Source of the DNA: Mesoterricola sediminis
GTDB taxonomy: Bacteria > Acidobacteriota > Holophagae > Holophagales > Holophagaceae
Assembly (NCBI RefSeq): GCF_030295425.1
Contig: NZ_AP027081.1
Location: 3,517,001 to 3,581,000, forward strand
DNA: 64,000 nt
Direction of reading: 5' to 3'
Shown: positions 17,648 to 26,429 of the stretch, piece after piece
How positions within the stretch are numbered: the first letter of the stretch is position 1
Layout: the number at the start of each line of letters is the position of its first letter
The notes under the pieces: model-generated
Databases searched by the model: none
What the model saw: the letters and a program-made list of their open reading frames with translations, nothing else
What the model was told of the DNA's origin: nothing
Program-made: the position numbers and the translations under genes

Positions 17648-18306
17648 TCTCCGCCCTGGCGGCCCCCGCCCTTCCGGCCCAGGTGGCGCCGGCCGAGCCC
17701 CCGGTCCAGACGGGCCGGCTGCCCTGGCTGTCCATCCCTTCCCTGCCCTGGAAGGCCGGGGAGACGGCGCCCCCCTCCCCACCGCCCGCCGCCGTGGCGG
17801 CGCCCCAGGCGGGCCTCACCGTGCGCATCGCCGCCGACGGCGTGCTCCGGGTGGTCGACGACCGGGGCATGATCCACCTGCGCTCCGGCCTCCCCGGGCG
17901 CCCCCTCCGCGCCTGGCGGGACGGAGGCGTCCCCGTGGCGGACCTGGGCGCCCCCCTCGTGTTCGGCCAGGATCCGCCCCTGGCCCGGGGCCTGGGCGCC
18001 CTCCCCGTGGCCGACCCTGATTTCCGCAAGGCCCTGGAGGGCCTCCTCTGGATCCAGTGCGACGACGGCCGGGTGCTCACCCTGGTCCTGCCCGCCACCG
18101 GCCGCGCGGTCTACCTCCCCCTGCCCGACGACGGGGACCTGGCCTTCGCCTTCCATGCGGACCGTCTGGAAGCCCGGTCCAGCCGCCGCGGGGAGTGCTG
18201 GTCCCTGCCCTGGCTGACCCTCCTGCCCCAGCTCATCCAGCTCGGCCAGGCCGCCCCCTCCGCCCGGGGTTCGGGCACCGCCCTGATCCCCTTCCCCCGG
18301 GACTGA
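17623..18306 (+). CDS. Hypothetical secreted protein
   Basis: A 227-residue protein starting at GTG 17623 inside the tatD 3' end, preceded by a GGAGG site at 5-bp spacing. It opens with a short hydrophobic signal peptide (FLLISALAAPALPAQ). A Pro-rich linker follows, then a ~150-residue beta-rich body (VRIAADGVLRVVDDRGMIHLR ... VLTLVLPATGRAVYLPL). I do not recognise a family. Overlap with tatD implies coupled translation. Confidence 0.7.
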   Translation: MRLGTFLLISALAAPALPAQVAPAEPPVQTGRLPWLSIPSLPWKAGETAPPSPPPAAVAAPQAGLTVRIAADGVLRVVDDRGMIHLRSGLPGRPLRAWRDGGVPVADLGAPLVFGQDPPLARGLGALPVADPDFRKALEGLLWIQCDDGRVLTLVLPATGRAVYLPLPDDGDLAFAFHADRLEARSSRRGECWSLPWLTLLPQLIQLGQAAPSARGSGTALIPFPRD

Positions 18307-18359
18307 ACCGCCTTGGCAAGGTTCTCGCAATAGAGGCGGGAACCCCCAAGGAGGCAGCC

Positions 18360-20099
18360 ATGTTCTCCAAGCGAATCCACGCGGCCCTCATCCCCGCGTT
18401 CCTGCTCCTGCCCGCCTTCCTCGCCCCCGGCCTTCCCGCCGCGGCCCAGACGGACCCCGGCGACGGCTGGGAGGACCCCGGGGAGGATCCCCTGCGCCAC
18501 GCCATGGTCCGCGAGGTGGACGGCACCGTCCTCCTCGCCGGGTCCGGGGAGGCGGAGACCCTGGGCCGGGGCTTCCCCCTGGGCGAAGGGGATGTGGTGG
18601 AAAGCCATGGGCGTGGCATCCTGCAACTGGGCGACGGCACGCTGGTGGCCTTCGGGCCGGGGACCCGCCTGCGGCTGGAGCAGCTCTTCGCGGGAGAGCC
18701 CGGCGAACGCGCCACCCGGCTCGTCCTGGAGGCGGGACGGGTGCGCCTGCGCCGCGCCACCCGCGGCGAGGCCGTCCTGGAGGTGGCCACCGGCGCCGGC
18801 GAGGTCCGCCTGGCCGACGGCGCCCGGGGCGACTTCACCCTCGACGCCGATCCCGGCCGCCCCACGGTCCTCCGGGTCCACCAGGGCCGGGCCACCTTCC
18901 AGAACACCCGGGGCTCCGAGCGGATCTTCGCGGGGGAGCGCCTGACGGTGTACGGCCCCTCGGACACGCTGGACCGGGTGTCCACGGCCTCCGCCTACGG
19001 CGGCGACGCCTTCGACGGCTGGGCCGACGAGGCCCTGGTGGTCCGCCTGGGCGAAAGTGCCGGCCGGGTCCCCGCCCCCCTGCGGTACTACGCCGATGAC
19101 CTGGACCGGGACGGGACCTGGATCCAGGTGGAAAACACCTGGTGCTGGCGCCCCCTCCGGGTGGAGGTGGGCTGGCGGCCGTACCTGCACGGGCGCTGGG
19201 GCGCCTTCCGCGGCGGCCTCACCTGGATCAGCGCCGAGCCCTGGGGCTACGTGACCCACCACCACGGCCGCTGGGGCTGGTCCCCGGCCTATGGCTGGTA
19301 CTGGATCCCCGGCGCGGCCTACAGCCCCGCCTGGGTGGCCTGGGGCAGCGAGGGCGGCTGGCTGGGGTGGGCCCCCCTCGGCCGCCACGGTCACCCCACC
19401 GTGTGGGCCAGCGGCCCCTGCTGGAACGTGGTGGCCTTCCGCGACGCCGGATCCCGGGACCTGTACCGCCACCTGCACGCCGATCCCCGCGTCCTGCGGG
19501 CCTTCGCCGAGCCCCGCCCCGGCCCCCGCCCCTGGTATGCCGGCCGCCTCGTGATGGACCGGGGCGAATGGCGGGATCCGGACCGCTTCCGCCACGTGCT
19601 CGCGCACCCGGATGTGGCCCGGGCCCGGGCCGAGGCCTGGGGACGCCGGGTGGGAGCCCCCGTCCCGTACCGCCCGCAGGAGCCTCCGCCGTCCGGGGCG
19701 TACCGGCCGGAACCCGTCCGTCCGCCCTTCCAGCCCCGCGCCGAGGCGCCCGTGCCCCGGTCACCCAGGCCCTGGCCCATCCGGCAGCCGGAGGCCCGTC
19801 CTTCCGAACCGCCCCGCGCCCCCGGCTTCCGGCCCGTGGAGCCGCCCCGCGCGCCCGAAACCCGGCCCGTGGGCCGGCCCTCCGAGCCGCCCCGGGAGCC
19901 CCAGGGCCAGCCGGTGCCCCGCCCCGTCGAACCGCGCCGGGATCCGGCGCCCCGGCCCGCGGAACCGCCCCGGCCGCCCGTGAACCCCGGGCCCCGGGTC
20001 CAGCCGCCCCGCCCCGCCGAGCCCCCCCGGCGCGAGGAGCCGCGCCGGGAGGAGGGCGGGAAGCCCTGGCACCACCCCGAGCGCCGGGAGCGGTCCTGA
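18360..20099 (+). CDS. Secreted FecR-domain/DUF6600-like protein with proline-rich tail
   Basis: A 579-residue protein with an AAGGAGG site before ATG 18360 and a signal peptide ending at PAAAQ. Residues ~45-200 look like a FecR domain (VREVDGTVLL, QLGDGTLVAFGPGTRLRLE, LRVHQGRATF). Residues ~225-340 are rich in Trp/Tyr (GRWGWSPAYGWYWIPGAAYS, WLGWAPLG) as in DUF6600-type proteins. The last ~170 residues are Pro/Arg/Glu-rich low complexity. An envelope role is likely; the function is unknown. It may follow the preceding secreted gene in one transcript (53 bp gap). Confidence 0.8.
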   Translation: MFSKRIHAALIPAFLLLPAFLAPGLPAAAQTDPGDGWEDPGEDPLRHAMVREVDGTVLLAGSGEAETLGRGFPLGEGDVVESHGRGILQLGDGTLVAFGPGTRLRLEQLFAGEPGERATRLVLEAGRVRLRRATRGEAVLEVATGAGEVRLADGARGDFTLDADPGRPTVLRVHQGRATFQNTRGSERIFAGERLTVYGPSDTLDRVSTASAYGGDAFDGWADEALVVRLGESAGRVPAPLRYYADDLDRDGTWIQVENTWCWRPLRVEVGWRPYLHGRWGAFRGGLTWISAEPWGYVTHHHGRWGWSPAYGWYWIPGAAYSPAWVAWGSEGGWLGWAPLGRHGHPTVWASGPCWNVVAFRDAGSRDLYRHLHADPRVLRAFAEPRPGPRPWYAGRLVMDRGEWRDPDRFRHVLAHPDVARARAEAWGRRVGAPVPYRPQEPPPSGAYRPEPVRPPFQPRAEAPVPRSPRPWPIRQPEARPSEPPRAPGFRPVEPPRAPETRPVGRPSEPPREPQGQPVPRPVEPRRDPAPRPAEPPRPPVNPGPRVQPPRPAEPPRREEPRREEGGKPWHHPERRERS

Positions 20100-20110
20100 G
20101 GGCGTCCTGA

Positions 20111-20470
20111 CTACTTCAGGGCCTTCTCCGTCTTCTCCTTGGCCTTGTCCGCGGTCTTGGCGGTGGCCTTCTTGGCCTTGGAGCCGCCCTTCGCGGTCGC
20201 GGCCTTGGCCTTGGCCTCCCCGGCGGCCACGGCGGCCTTGGCGGTGTCGCCGCCCACGGGGGCTTCGCCGGCCTTCTTCTCGGCCTTCGCCTTGGCCTTG
20301 TCCACCTTGGCCTCGGCCTTGGCCTTCCCTTCTTCAGCCTTCTTGTCCGCCTTCGCCTTGGTCTCTTCGACCTTCTGGTCCGCCTTGGCCTTGGCGGCGG
20401 CCTTGAGGTCGTCCATGGACTGGCCGCACAGGGCCACGGAAGCGAGGGTCGCCAACAGGATTGCGCGCAT
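20111..20470 (-). CDS. Small secreted Lys/Ala-rich protein
   Basis: A 119-residue protein: signal peptide (MRAILLATLASVALCGQ) then almost pure Lys/Ala/Glu repeats (KAKADKKAEEGKAKAEAKVD), which predict a long charged alpha helix like histone H1-type or LEA-type tails. It is convergent with the FecR gene, 11 bp apart. Function unknown; a periplasmic, DNA- or polyanion-binding role is possible. Confidence 0.65.
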   Translation of the reverse strand: MRAILLATLASVALCGQSMDDLKAAAKAKADQKVEETKAKADKKAEEGKAKAEAKVDKAKAKAEKKAGEAPVGGDTAKAAVAAGEAKAKAATAKGGSKAKKATAKTADKAKEKTEKALK

Positions 20471-20556
20471 GGCTGCTCCTTGGAAAAGCCCAGCATAGCC
20501 CGCCTCCCCTCCGGCGGGTAGCCGAAGGGTAGACTCGAAGGATCGAGAGGCGCACC

Positions 20557-20901
20557 ATGCAGGTCCGAACCTGGCTCCCCATCACCTTGCTGGTCTTCAG
20601 CAACGTCTTCATGACCTTCGCCTGGTACGGCCACCTGCGCACCCAGAAGGACACGCCACTGCTCTGGGCCATCCTTTCCAGCTGGGGCATCGCCTTCTTC
20701 GAATACATGCTCATGGTCCCCGCCAACCGCATCGGGTTCGGCCGCTACACCCTGCCCCAGCTCAAGGTCATCCAGGAGGGCGTCACCCTGGCCGTGTTCG
20801 CCGTCTTCGCCGTGGTCTACATGCGCCAGCGCCTCACCCTGAACCACGCCTGGGCCGGCCTCTGCCTCATGGGCGCCGTGTGGTTCACCTTCCGGAAGTG
20901 A
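20557..20901 (+). CDS. DMT-family protein (DUF486)
   Basis: A 114-residue membrane protein with four hydrophobic segments. TLLVFSNVFMTFAWYGHLR and AFFEYMLMVPANRIG are characteristic of the DUF486 branch of the drug/metabolite transporter superfamily, which probably forms dimers. Substrate unknown. It is divergent from the Lys/Ala-rich gene. Confidence 0.9.
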   Translation: MQVRTWLPITLLVFSNVFMTFAWYGHLRTQKDTPLLWAILSSWGIAFFEYMLMVPANRIGFGRYTLPQLKVIQEGVTLAVFAVFAVVYMRQRLTLNHAWAGLCLMGAVWFTFRK

Positions 20902-20930
20902 GACCGGCGCAGGCCCGCCCCCGCGCGGCC

Positions 20931-20963
20931 GCGCCCCGCCCGGCGTAGGTCCGGGCGGGGCGC
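20931..20963. terminator. Bidirectional terminator hairpin
   Basis: GCGCCCCGCCCGG (20931-20943) pairs perfectly with CCGGGCGGGGCGC (20951-20963). It lies between the convergent DUF486 and OmpA-like genes. Confidence 0.75.
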
Positions 20964-20983
20964 GGAGGTGGGCGGAGGGCCGC

Positions 20984-22090
20984 TCAGTTCTTGGCCTTGC
21001 CCTCTTCCAGATCGGTGGTGAGGGTGCGGGTCTCCACCTGGGCGCCCTTGACCTTCACGTCGATCTCCACCCGGCGGTTCCGGGCCTGGCCTTCGGCCGT
21101 CTTGTTGTCGCCGATGGGCTCGTCGGGGCCCACGCCGGCGGTGGTGACGCTGGCGGCGGGGATGCCGGAGGCCACGAGCACCTTGGCGACCGCGTCGGCC
21201 CGGCGCTTGCTGAGGGCCTTGTTGAAGGCGGCCTTGCCCACGGAGGAGGTGTGGCCGGTGACGTGGAGGGTGTATTCGCCCTTGAACGTCTTGAGCTTCG
21301 CGGCGACTTCCTGGATGGCGGCCACGCCCTTGGCGGGGAGGACGTTGCTGCCGTTGGCGAAGTGGAGGACCGCGTTGTCGAGGGTGATCTTCATGGGCGC
21401 GGGGGCCGGGGGCGGCGGGGGAGGCGGCGGCGGCACGGGCTTCTCCTCCACGGGGGGCGGAGGTGGCGGGGGCGGCGGCACGGGCTTCTCCTCCACCGGC
21501 GGGGGCGGCGGCACGGGGGCGGGCGCTGGGGCGGGCGCGGGCGCCGCCATGGGCGCGGCCTTGCCGCCCCAGCGGTAGCCGAGGGTCACCAGGCCCAGGA
21601 TCTCGTTGGCGTGGACCTGGGTGTAGATGCGCTGGCCCCGGGCCTCGAAGCCGAGCAGCAGATGCTCGGCGAGGTTCCCCTGGACGCCGATGCCGCCGTT
21701 GAAGCTCAGGCGGGTCGTGGTGCCTTCCTTGTACGACCAGGGCGCCTCCACCTGGGTGGCGCCGGCGCCGGCCCGCAGGTAGGGGACCCAGGTGCGGGCG
21801 GAGGGGGCGAGGTTGAAGAGGGCGGACAGCTGGCCGTGGTATTCCATGGCGTCAGCCTTGAAATGCTTGCCGATCAACTGGGTGCCCAGGACGGACACGT
21901 CGTAGCCCCAGCGGTTGGTGAGCCAGGTGCCGTAGGTGGCGCCCCAGATGGAGTTGTCCTGGACCCGGCGGCTGGCGTACATCTGCCGGTCATAGCCGCC
22001 GATGAGTCCCACCCACTTCTGGCCCTCCTCCGCGCCCAGGGCGCTGGCAGCCAGGCATAAACCGAGGCCCAGCAAGGTCGTCCGTTTCAT
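20984..22090 (-). CDS. OmpA-family outer membrane protein (second paralogue)
   Basis: A 368-residue protein: signal peptide (residues 1-19), ~165-residue beta-barrel, a Pro-rich linker with repeated PPPPPPVEEKPV units (about 180-235), and a C-terminal OmpA domain (about 238-350) with LHVTGHTSSVGKAAFN, LSKRRADAVAKVL and GQARNRRVEIDV. It has the same length and architecture as the protein at 3403-4509 but a different linker and about half-identical domains. It probably links the outer membrane to peptidoglycan. AGGAGG precedes the ATG. Confidence 0.9.
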   Translation of the reverse strand: MKRTTLLGLGLCLAASALGAEEGQKWVGLIGGYDRQMYASRRVQDNSIWGATYGTWLTNRWGYDVSVLGTQLIGKHFKADAMEYHGQLSALFNLAPSARTWVPYLRAGAGATQVEAPWSYKEGTTTRLSFNGGIGVQGNLAEHLLLGFEARGQRIYTQVHANEILGLVTLGYRWGGKAAPMAAPAPAPAPAPVPPPPPVEEKPVPPPPPPPPPVEEKPVPPPPPPPPPAPAPMKITLDNAVLHFANGSNVLPAKGVAAIQEVAAKLKTFKGEYTLHVTGHTSSVGKAAFNKALSKRRADAVAKVLVASGIPAASVTTAGVGPDEPIGDNKTAEGQARNRRVEIDVKVKGAQVETRTLTTDLEEGKAKN

Positions 22091-22218
22091 GTGACCTCCT
22101 TTGAGAAGGGATGAACCCGCCGATCAGGAGCGGATTCATCATGATTTTCCCACACCGTCGACCGTTCGCCAATGATTATTCCCAGCCAGGCGCTTGCATT
22201 TCAAGCTTTTCGAGGCAA

Positions 22219-22731
22219 TCAAGGGGTCCGCGAGCCCGGGGACCGGCGCTCGGTGGCGGCCTGGACGGCCTCGCTCCAGGCCCCGGGACCGGCGTCGTTC
22301 ACCGCCCGCACCCGGTAGGTGTGACTGGAGCCCGGCGCCAGGTTCGCGTGCACGAAGGGGCTCTTCATGCCGGAGCGCAGGGTCCCGTCCACCTGGAGGT
22401 CGTAGCTCTGGGCCCCCTCCACCGGCCCCCAGGTCACCAGGATCCGGGCCGGCCCGTCGGCGGTCGCCGCCAGGCCCCGGGGCACGGCCGGAGGCGTGGC
22501 CTCGGGCGCGGTGAAGACCCGCCAGAGCTGGGGGGCCGCGGGCGGCTCCAGGCCCGTCCGGGCCAGGTGGGCCTGGAGGCAGCGGTAGTCCACGCCCAGG
22601 TAGGCGACCAGATCCCCCGCCCGGTACGGGGTGCCCGCCGCCCAGGGCGGGCGCACGAGCTGCGCCTGGGCGGCGATTCCGGCGACGAGGACGGCGACGG
22701 GCCAGCAACGGCAAAGGTGGAAGGCGGCCAT
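22219..22731 (-). CDS. Secreted protein with chitin-binding-type CBM5/12 and fibronectin type III domains
   Basis: A 170-residue protein with a signal peptide (residues ~1-24). A segment with WAAGTPYRAGDLVAYLGVDY and QAHLA...W has the spacing of a carbohydrate-binding module 5/12. A fibronectin type III domain follows (ILVTWGPVEGAQSYDLQVDG ... TYRVRAVNDAGPGAWSEAV). No catalytic domain is present, so it may be a polysaccharide-binding accessory or surface protein. ATG 22731 has GGAGGAGG upstream. Confidence 0.75.
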   Translation of the reverse strand: MAAFHLCRCWPVAVLVAGIAAQAQLVRPPWAAGTPYRAGDLVAYLGVDYRCLQAHLARTGLEPPAAPQLWRVFTAPEATPPAVPRGLAATADGPARILVTWGPVEGAQSYDLQVDGTLRSGMKSPFVHANLAPGSSHTYRVRAVNDAGPGAWSEAVQAATERRSPGSRTP

Positions 22732-22798
22732 GGGTCCCTCCTCCTGGACGTCCCCACTATGGACCCATCCCGGGGCCGGTTCCACCCCCCGGACGCGG

Positions 22799-22838
22799 CT
22801 CCGCCCCGCTGACCGAGTGTTCGTCCAGCGGGGCGGAG
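22799..22838 (-). terminator. Terminator of the acyl-CoA dehydrogenase gene
   Basis: CTCCGCCCCGCTG (22799-22811) pairs with CAGCGGGGCGGAG (22826-22838), 13 bp, placed 12 bp after the leftward stop codon. There is no clear T-run. Confidence 0.65.
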
Positions 22839-22850
22839 GTCAGGACCGGC

Positions 22851-24608
22851 TCAGTACTGGACGATGGGGTACGACCCCTTCTCGATGAGCTGGGCGGCGA
22901 TGGCGCCGCGGAGGCGGGAGCTGGCCTGGGGCACGAAGCCGCCGAAGGCCTCCAGGTCCCGGATGGCGGCGGTCAGGGCCTCCCCTTCCAGGACCTCGGC
23001 CAGGAGCATGCGGGCGTTGACCTGCACCTTGTGCCAGTTCTCGTTGACGTAGCTGTCGGCGAACTGGGCGGCCAGACCGGCCCAGCGGTGGCCGTCCGCG
23101 GCCATCTTGTGGGCGCGGCCCACGGCGCTCTCCATGGCGTAGATCTCGGTGAGCATGTCCGCGACCCGGGCGGAGGCTTCCTGGTTCTCGATGAGCTTCT
23201 GGCCGGCGACCTCGAGGGCGGCGGCGGAGGCGTAGGCGCAGAGGCGCTTGCCCAGCTCGACGGCGTGGCGGCTGCCGGCGAGGGGGCCCTCGGGACGGAC
23301 GGGCACGTCGCCCACGTCCTTGCGCAGGGCCAGGGTGCCGTTGCCGGCGCGCTTGAACAGGGCGCCCGCGATGATCATGCGGTTGATCTCGTTGGTGCCC
23401 TCGAAGATGCGGTTGATGCGGTTGTCGCGGTAGATCTTCTCGGGGGGGTACTCGGTGGAGAAGCCGTAGCCGCCGAAGACCTGGACGGCGTCGTCGGCGC
23501 TCCAGAACAGGGCCTCCGAGCCCCAGACCTTGGCGATGCTGGCCTCCATGGCGTACTCGTCCATGATGTCCAGCTTGGCCTTGGCGGCGCCGGCGTCGTC
23601 CCAGCTGATGGCGCCCATGCCCTCGTCCACGTACCCGATGGTGCGGAAGTTCATGGCCTCGCCCACGAAGATGCGGGTGGCGATGTCGGCCAGCTTGGCC
23701 TGGATGAGGCCGAAGGCGTGGAGGGGCTTGCCGAACTGCTGGCGCTCGCCGGAATACTTGATGGTGTAGGCCAGCACCTGCTTGGCGGTGCCGGTGCAGC
23801 CGGCGCCCAGCTTGAAGCGGCCGATGTTCAGGATGCCGAAGGCGATGCGGTGCCCGCGGCCCACCTCGCCCAGGAGGCGATCCTTGGGGATGCGGACGTT
23901 GTCCAGCACCAGGGCGCGGGTGGAGGAGCCCTTGATGCCCAGCTTGTGCTCCTCGGCGCCGGTGGAGAAGCCCGCGTCCTCCTTCTCGACGATGAAGGCG
24001 CTGAACTTGCGGCCGTCCACCTTGGCGAAGACGATGAAGACGTCGGCGAAGCCGGCGTTGGTGATCCACATCTTGGAGCCGTTGAGCACCCAGTGGTCCC
24101 CGTCCAGGACGGCCGTGGTCTTGGCGCCCATGGCGTCGGACCCGGAGCCGGCCTCGGTGAGGGCGTAGGCGGCCAGCTTCTCGCCGGAGGCGAGGGCGGG
24201 CAGGTACTTGGCCTTCTGCTCGGGGGAGCCGAAGTAGACGATGGGCAGGGTGCCGATGCCCGTGTGGGCCCCGTAGCTGACGGACCAGGAGGCCTGCTTG
24301 CCCATCTCCTCCAGGAGGACCAGGCCGGTCTTCTTGTCCAGGTCCATGCCTTCGTAGGCTTCCGGGATCTCCAGGCTCAGGAGGCCCAGTTCGCCGGCCT
24401 TCTGCAGCAGGCTCCGGCTGAGGTCCAGGTCCACCTGGTCCAGGGCGCTCTCCACGGGGAGGACTTCGCCCTCCATGAAGTCGCGGGCCGCTTCGCCGAT
24501 GGCCTTGGTCTCGTCGCTCAGTTCCTCGGGCGTGAACTGGGGCTGGGAGCCGATCGGGGAGATGAGGAAACTGCCGCCGAAGAGCTTGTCGCTGGTCATG
24601 CCTTCCAT
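22851..24608 (-). CDS. Acyl-CoA dehydrogenase (long form)
   Basis: A 585-residue FAD enzyme of fatty-acid beta-oxidation. The core (~residues 40-400) has ALTEAGSGSDAMGAKTTAVL, WITNAGFADVF and GVRGSS-like landmarks, and the catalytic Glu in IFEGTNEINR. A ~170-residue C-terminal extension is also seen in the long ACAD branch. GGAGG lies at 6-bp spacing before ATG 24608. It is transcribed divergently from ubiE/menG. Chain-length preference cannot be told. Confidence 0.92.
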   Translation of the reverse strand: MEGMTSDKLFGGSFLISPIGSQPQFTPEELSDETKAIGEAARDFMEGEVLPVESALDQVDLDLSRSLLQKAGELGLLSLEIPEAYEGMDLDKKTGLVLLEEMGKQASWSVSYGAHTGIGTLPIVYFGSPEQKAKYLPALASGEKLAAYALTEAGSGSDAMGAKTTAVLDGDHWVLNGSKMWITNAGFADVFIVFAKVDGRKFSAFIVEKEDAGFSTGAEEHKLGIKGSSTRALVLDNVRIPKDRLLGEVGRGHRIAFGILNIGRFKLGAGCTGTAKQVLAYTIKYSGERQQFGKPLHAFGLIQAKLADIATRIFVGEAMNFRTIGYVDEGMGAISWDDAGAAKAKLDIMDEYAMEASIAKVWGSEALFWSADDAVQVFGGYGFSTEYPPEKIYRDNRINRIFEGTNEINRMIIAGALFKRAGNGTLALRKDVGDVPVRPEGPLAGSRHAVELGKRLCAYASAAALEVAGQKLIENQEASARVADMLTEIYAMESAVGRAHKMAADGHRWAGLAAQFADSYVNENWHKVQVNARMLLAEVLEGEALTAAIRDLEAFGGFVPQASSRLRGAIAAQLIEKGSYPIVQY

Positions 24609-24719
24609 GAATCCTCCAAGGGGGGGATGCGTACATCCGTGCCTATGAAAGATCAAGTTTACCCGGACGGGCTGTCCCCCGGGGCGCGGACCGTGGATCA
24701 TGTGAAGGAGGAGACCGTC

Positions 24720-25418
24720 ATGCCCCAGGGAACGCGCGTGCAGGCCATGTTTTCCGGCATTGCCGGGAAATATGATCTTTTGAACCACGTCCTCTCGCTG
24801 GGCACGGATTTCTACTGGTGGGCCCGCATGGCGCGGGTCTCCGGCGCCGCTCCGGGCCGCCGCTACCTGGATGTGGCCGCTGGCACGGGCGACTCCTCCC
24901 TTGCTCTCGCCCGCCGGGGCGCCGAGGTCATCTCCACGGATTTCACCCAGGCCATGCTCCGCCTCGGTCCGGCCAAGTTCCGGCGCAAGGGGCGGGCCGA
25001 CCTCATCTGGGCCTCCGTGGGCGCCGACGCCCAGCAGCTCCCCTTCCGGGACGCCTCCTTCGACGGGGTCACCATCTGCTACGGCATCCGCAACGTGGAG
25101 GACCGGGACCGGGCCTTCCGGGAGTTCAACCGGGTGCTCAAGCCCGGCGGCCGGCTCACGGTGCTGGAGTTCAGCCGGCCCCGGTTCGCCTGGCTTCGGG
25201 CCTTCTACGACCTCTACAGCCTGCGCATCCTCCCCGCCATCGGCGGCTGGATCAGCGGGGACCGGAGCGCCTACACCTACCTGCCGGAGAGCATCCGCGC
25301 CTTCCCGGACCAGCCGGCCCTGGCGGAGGAACTCCGCCGCGCGGGCTTCCAGGACGTCGCCTGGAAGAACCTCACCGGGGGCATCGTGGCCCTCCACACC
25401 GGCACCGCCGCGCGCTGA
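24720..25418 (+). CDS. ubiE: Demethylmenaquinone/ubiquinone methyltransferase
   Basis: A 232-residue SAM-dependent methyltransferase that methylates the quinone ring at the end of menaquinone (or ubiquinone) synthesis. FSGIAGKYDLLNHVLSLGTD, the SAM loop LDVAAGTGD, ICYGIRNVEDRDRAF and VLKPGGRLTVLEFSRP are the UbiE/MenG signatures. An anaerobe would use it as MenG. ATG 24720 has a GGAGGAG site; an in-frame ATG at 24643 would add 26 residues without such a site. Confidence 0.93.
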   Translation: MPQGTRVQAMFSGIAGKYDLLNHVLSLGTDFYWWARMARVSGAAPGRRYLDVAAGTGDSSLALARRGAEVISTDFTQAMLRLGPAKFRRKGRADLIWASVGADAQQLPFRDASFDGVTICYGIRNVEDRDRAFREFNRVLKPGGRLTVLEFSRPRFAWLRAFYDLYSLRILPAIGGWISGDRSAYTYLPESIRAFPDQPALAEELRRAGFQDVAWKNLTGGIVALHTGTAAR

Positions 25419-25533
25419 AGGCTGGCCCCGGCAGGACGGGCGGACAGGGGCGAGCGGTGCTATTCTGGAGAGAGAGGACGGATTCCGGCACCCCCGGCAC
25501 CCGCTCCCCGCTCCTTTCCAATGAGGCGCCGCC

Positions 25534-25734
25534 GTGTCCAAGCCCGATCCTTCCATCACCGCTGGCCTCCTGGGCAAGCTGCCCACGCAGAAGACCGAAA
25601 CGCACGCGGAGACCCATGTGCCGACCCTGACCAAGGCGTCCGTGCTCGGTCCCCGGGGCACCAAGCCCAGCGCCCGTTCCGCGGAGAAGTCCTCCGTCCA
25701 GGGCCACACCCGCTCCTCCAACCGGGGCAAGTAG
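25534..25734 (+). CDS. Small hypothetical protein
   Basis: A 66-residue frame starting at GTG 25534, with GAGG upstream, rich in Ser, Thr, Lys and Pro, with no hydrophobic segment. Its end (HTRSSNRGK) is basic. It lies alone between ubiE/menG and marC. Composition fits a small disordered protein; no family recognised. Confidence 0.45.
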   Translation: MSKPDPSITAGLLGKLPTQKTETHAETHVPTLTKASVLGPRGTKPSARSAEKSSVQGHTRSSNRGK

Positions 25735-25785
25735 CCCTCGTCCCCCTTCCACGGAAGCGCAGGCCGCCTGCGACACGGAACTTCC

Positions 25786-26427
25786 ATGCCCGACCTGCTC
25801 AACCGGACCTTCTTCACCTTCCTGGCCCTCTTTCCGATCCTGAATCCGCCGGCCATGGCCCCGGTGTTCCTGAATCTGACGAGCGGGGTCTCCGACCAGG
25901 AGCGGAACCGCCTCGCGCGGCTCATCGGCACGCACACCTTCACGCTCCTGACCGCCCTCCTCTTCCTCGGGGGCTGGGCCCTGAAGCTGCTGGGCATCTC
26001 CATCCCCGTCATCAGCGTGGCGGGGGGCCTCCTGCTCTTCCACTCCGCCTGGCACATGCTGAACAAGGATCCGCGCATGAGCGACACGGAGCGCGAGGAG
26101 ATCCGCTCCAGCATGCGGGACAAGGCGTTCTTCCCCCTGACCCTGCCCGTCACCGCCGGCCCCGGCGCCATCGCCGTCACCCTCAGCCTGGTGCCCTCCG
26201 GCAACGTCTTCGAACCGCCCGTCCTGGTCCAGTACCTGGCCGTGACCGGGGGCATCGCCCTGGCCGCCGCGTCGGTCTTCATCTTCTACCGGTTCGCCGC
26301 CGCCGTGATCCGCCGGATGGGCACCACCGGCGCCGCCACCGTCTCCCAGCTCTCCGCCTTCGTGCTGCTGGCCATCGGCGTCCAGATCATCTGGAACGGC
26401 CTCCACGCGCTGATCGGGACGCTTTAG
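25786..26427 (+). CDS. MarC-family integral membrane protein
   Basis: A 213-residue protein with six hydrophobic helices. PILNPPAMAPVFLNLT near residue 17 and PLTLPVTAGPGAIAV near residue 120 are the two conserved Pro/Gly-rich motifs of the MarC/YchE family. The family's function is unsettled despite the name; a role in antibiotic efflux is not established. Its stop is 2 bp from the convergent DUF2239 gene. Confidence 0.92.
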   Translation: MPDLLNRTFFTFLALFPILNPPAMAPVFLNLTSGVSDQERNRLARLIGTHTFTLLTALLFLGGWALKLLGISIPVISVAGGLLLFHSAWHMLNKDPRMSDTEREEIRSSMRDKAFFPLTLPVTAGPGAIAVTLSLVPSGNVFEPPVLVQYLAVTGGIALAAASVFIFYRFAAAVIRRMGTTGAATVSQLSAFVLLAIGVQIIWNGLHALIGTL

Positions 26428-26429
26428 CC

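Noticed and set aside
15056-17782. A 908-codon frame extending the MerR-like protein upstream
   Set aside because: It is a shadow of the NtrC-type regulator and tatD; the MerR domain begins at ATG 15445.
22851-26282. A 1143-codon frame extending the acyl-CoA dehydrogenase far upstream
   Set aside because: The upstream part is opposite the real ubiE and marC genes; GGAGG before ATG 24608 and family length set the start there.
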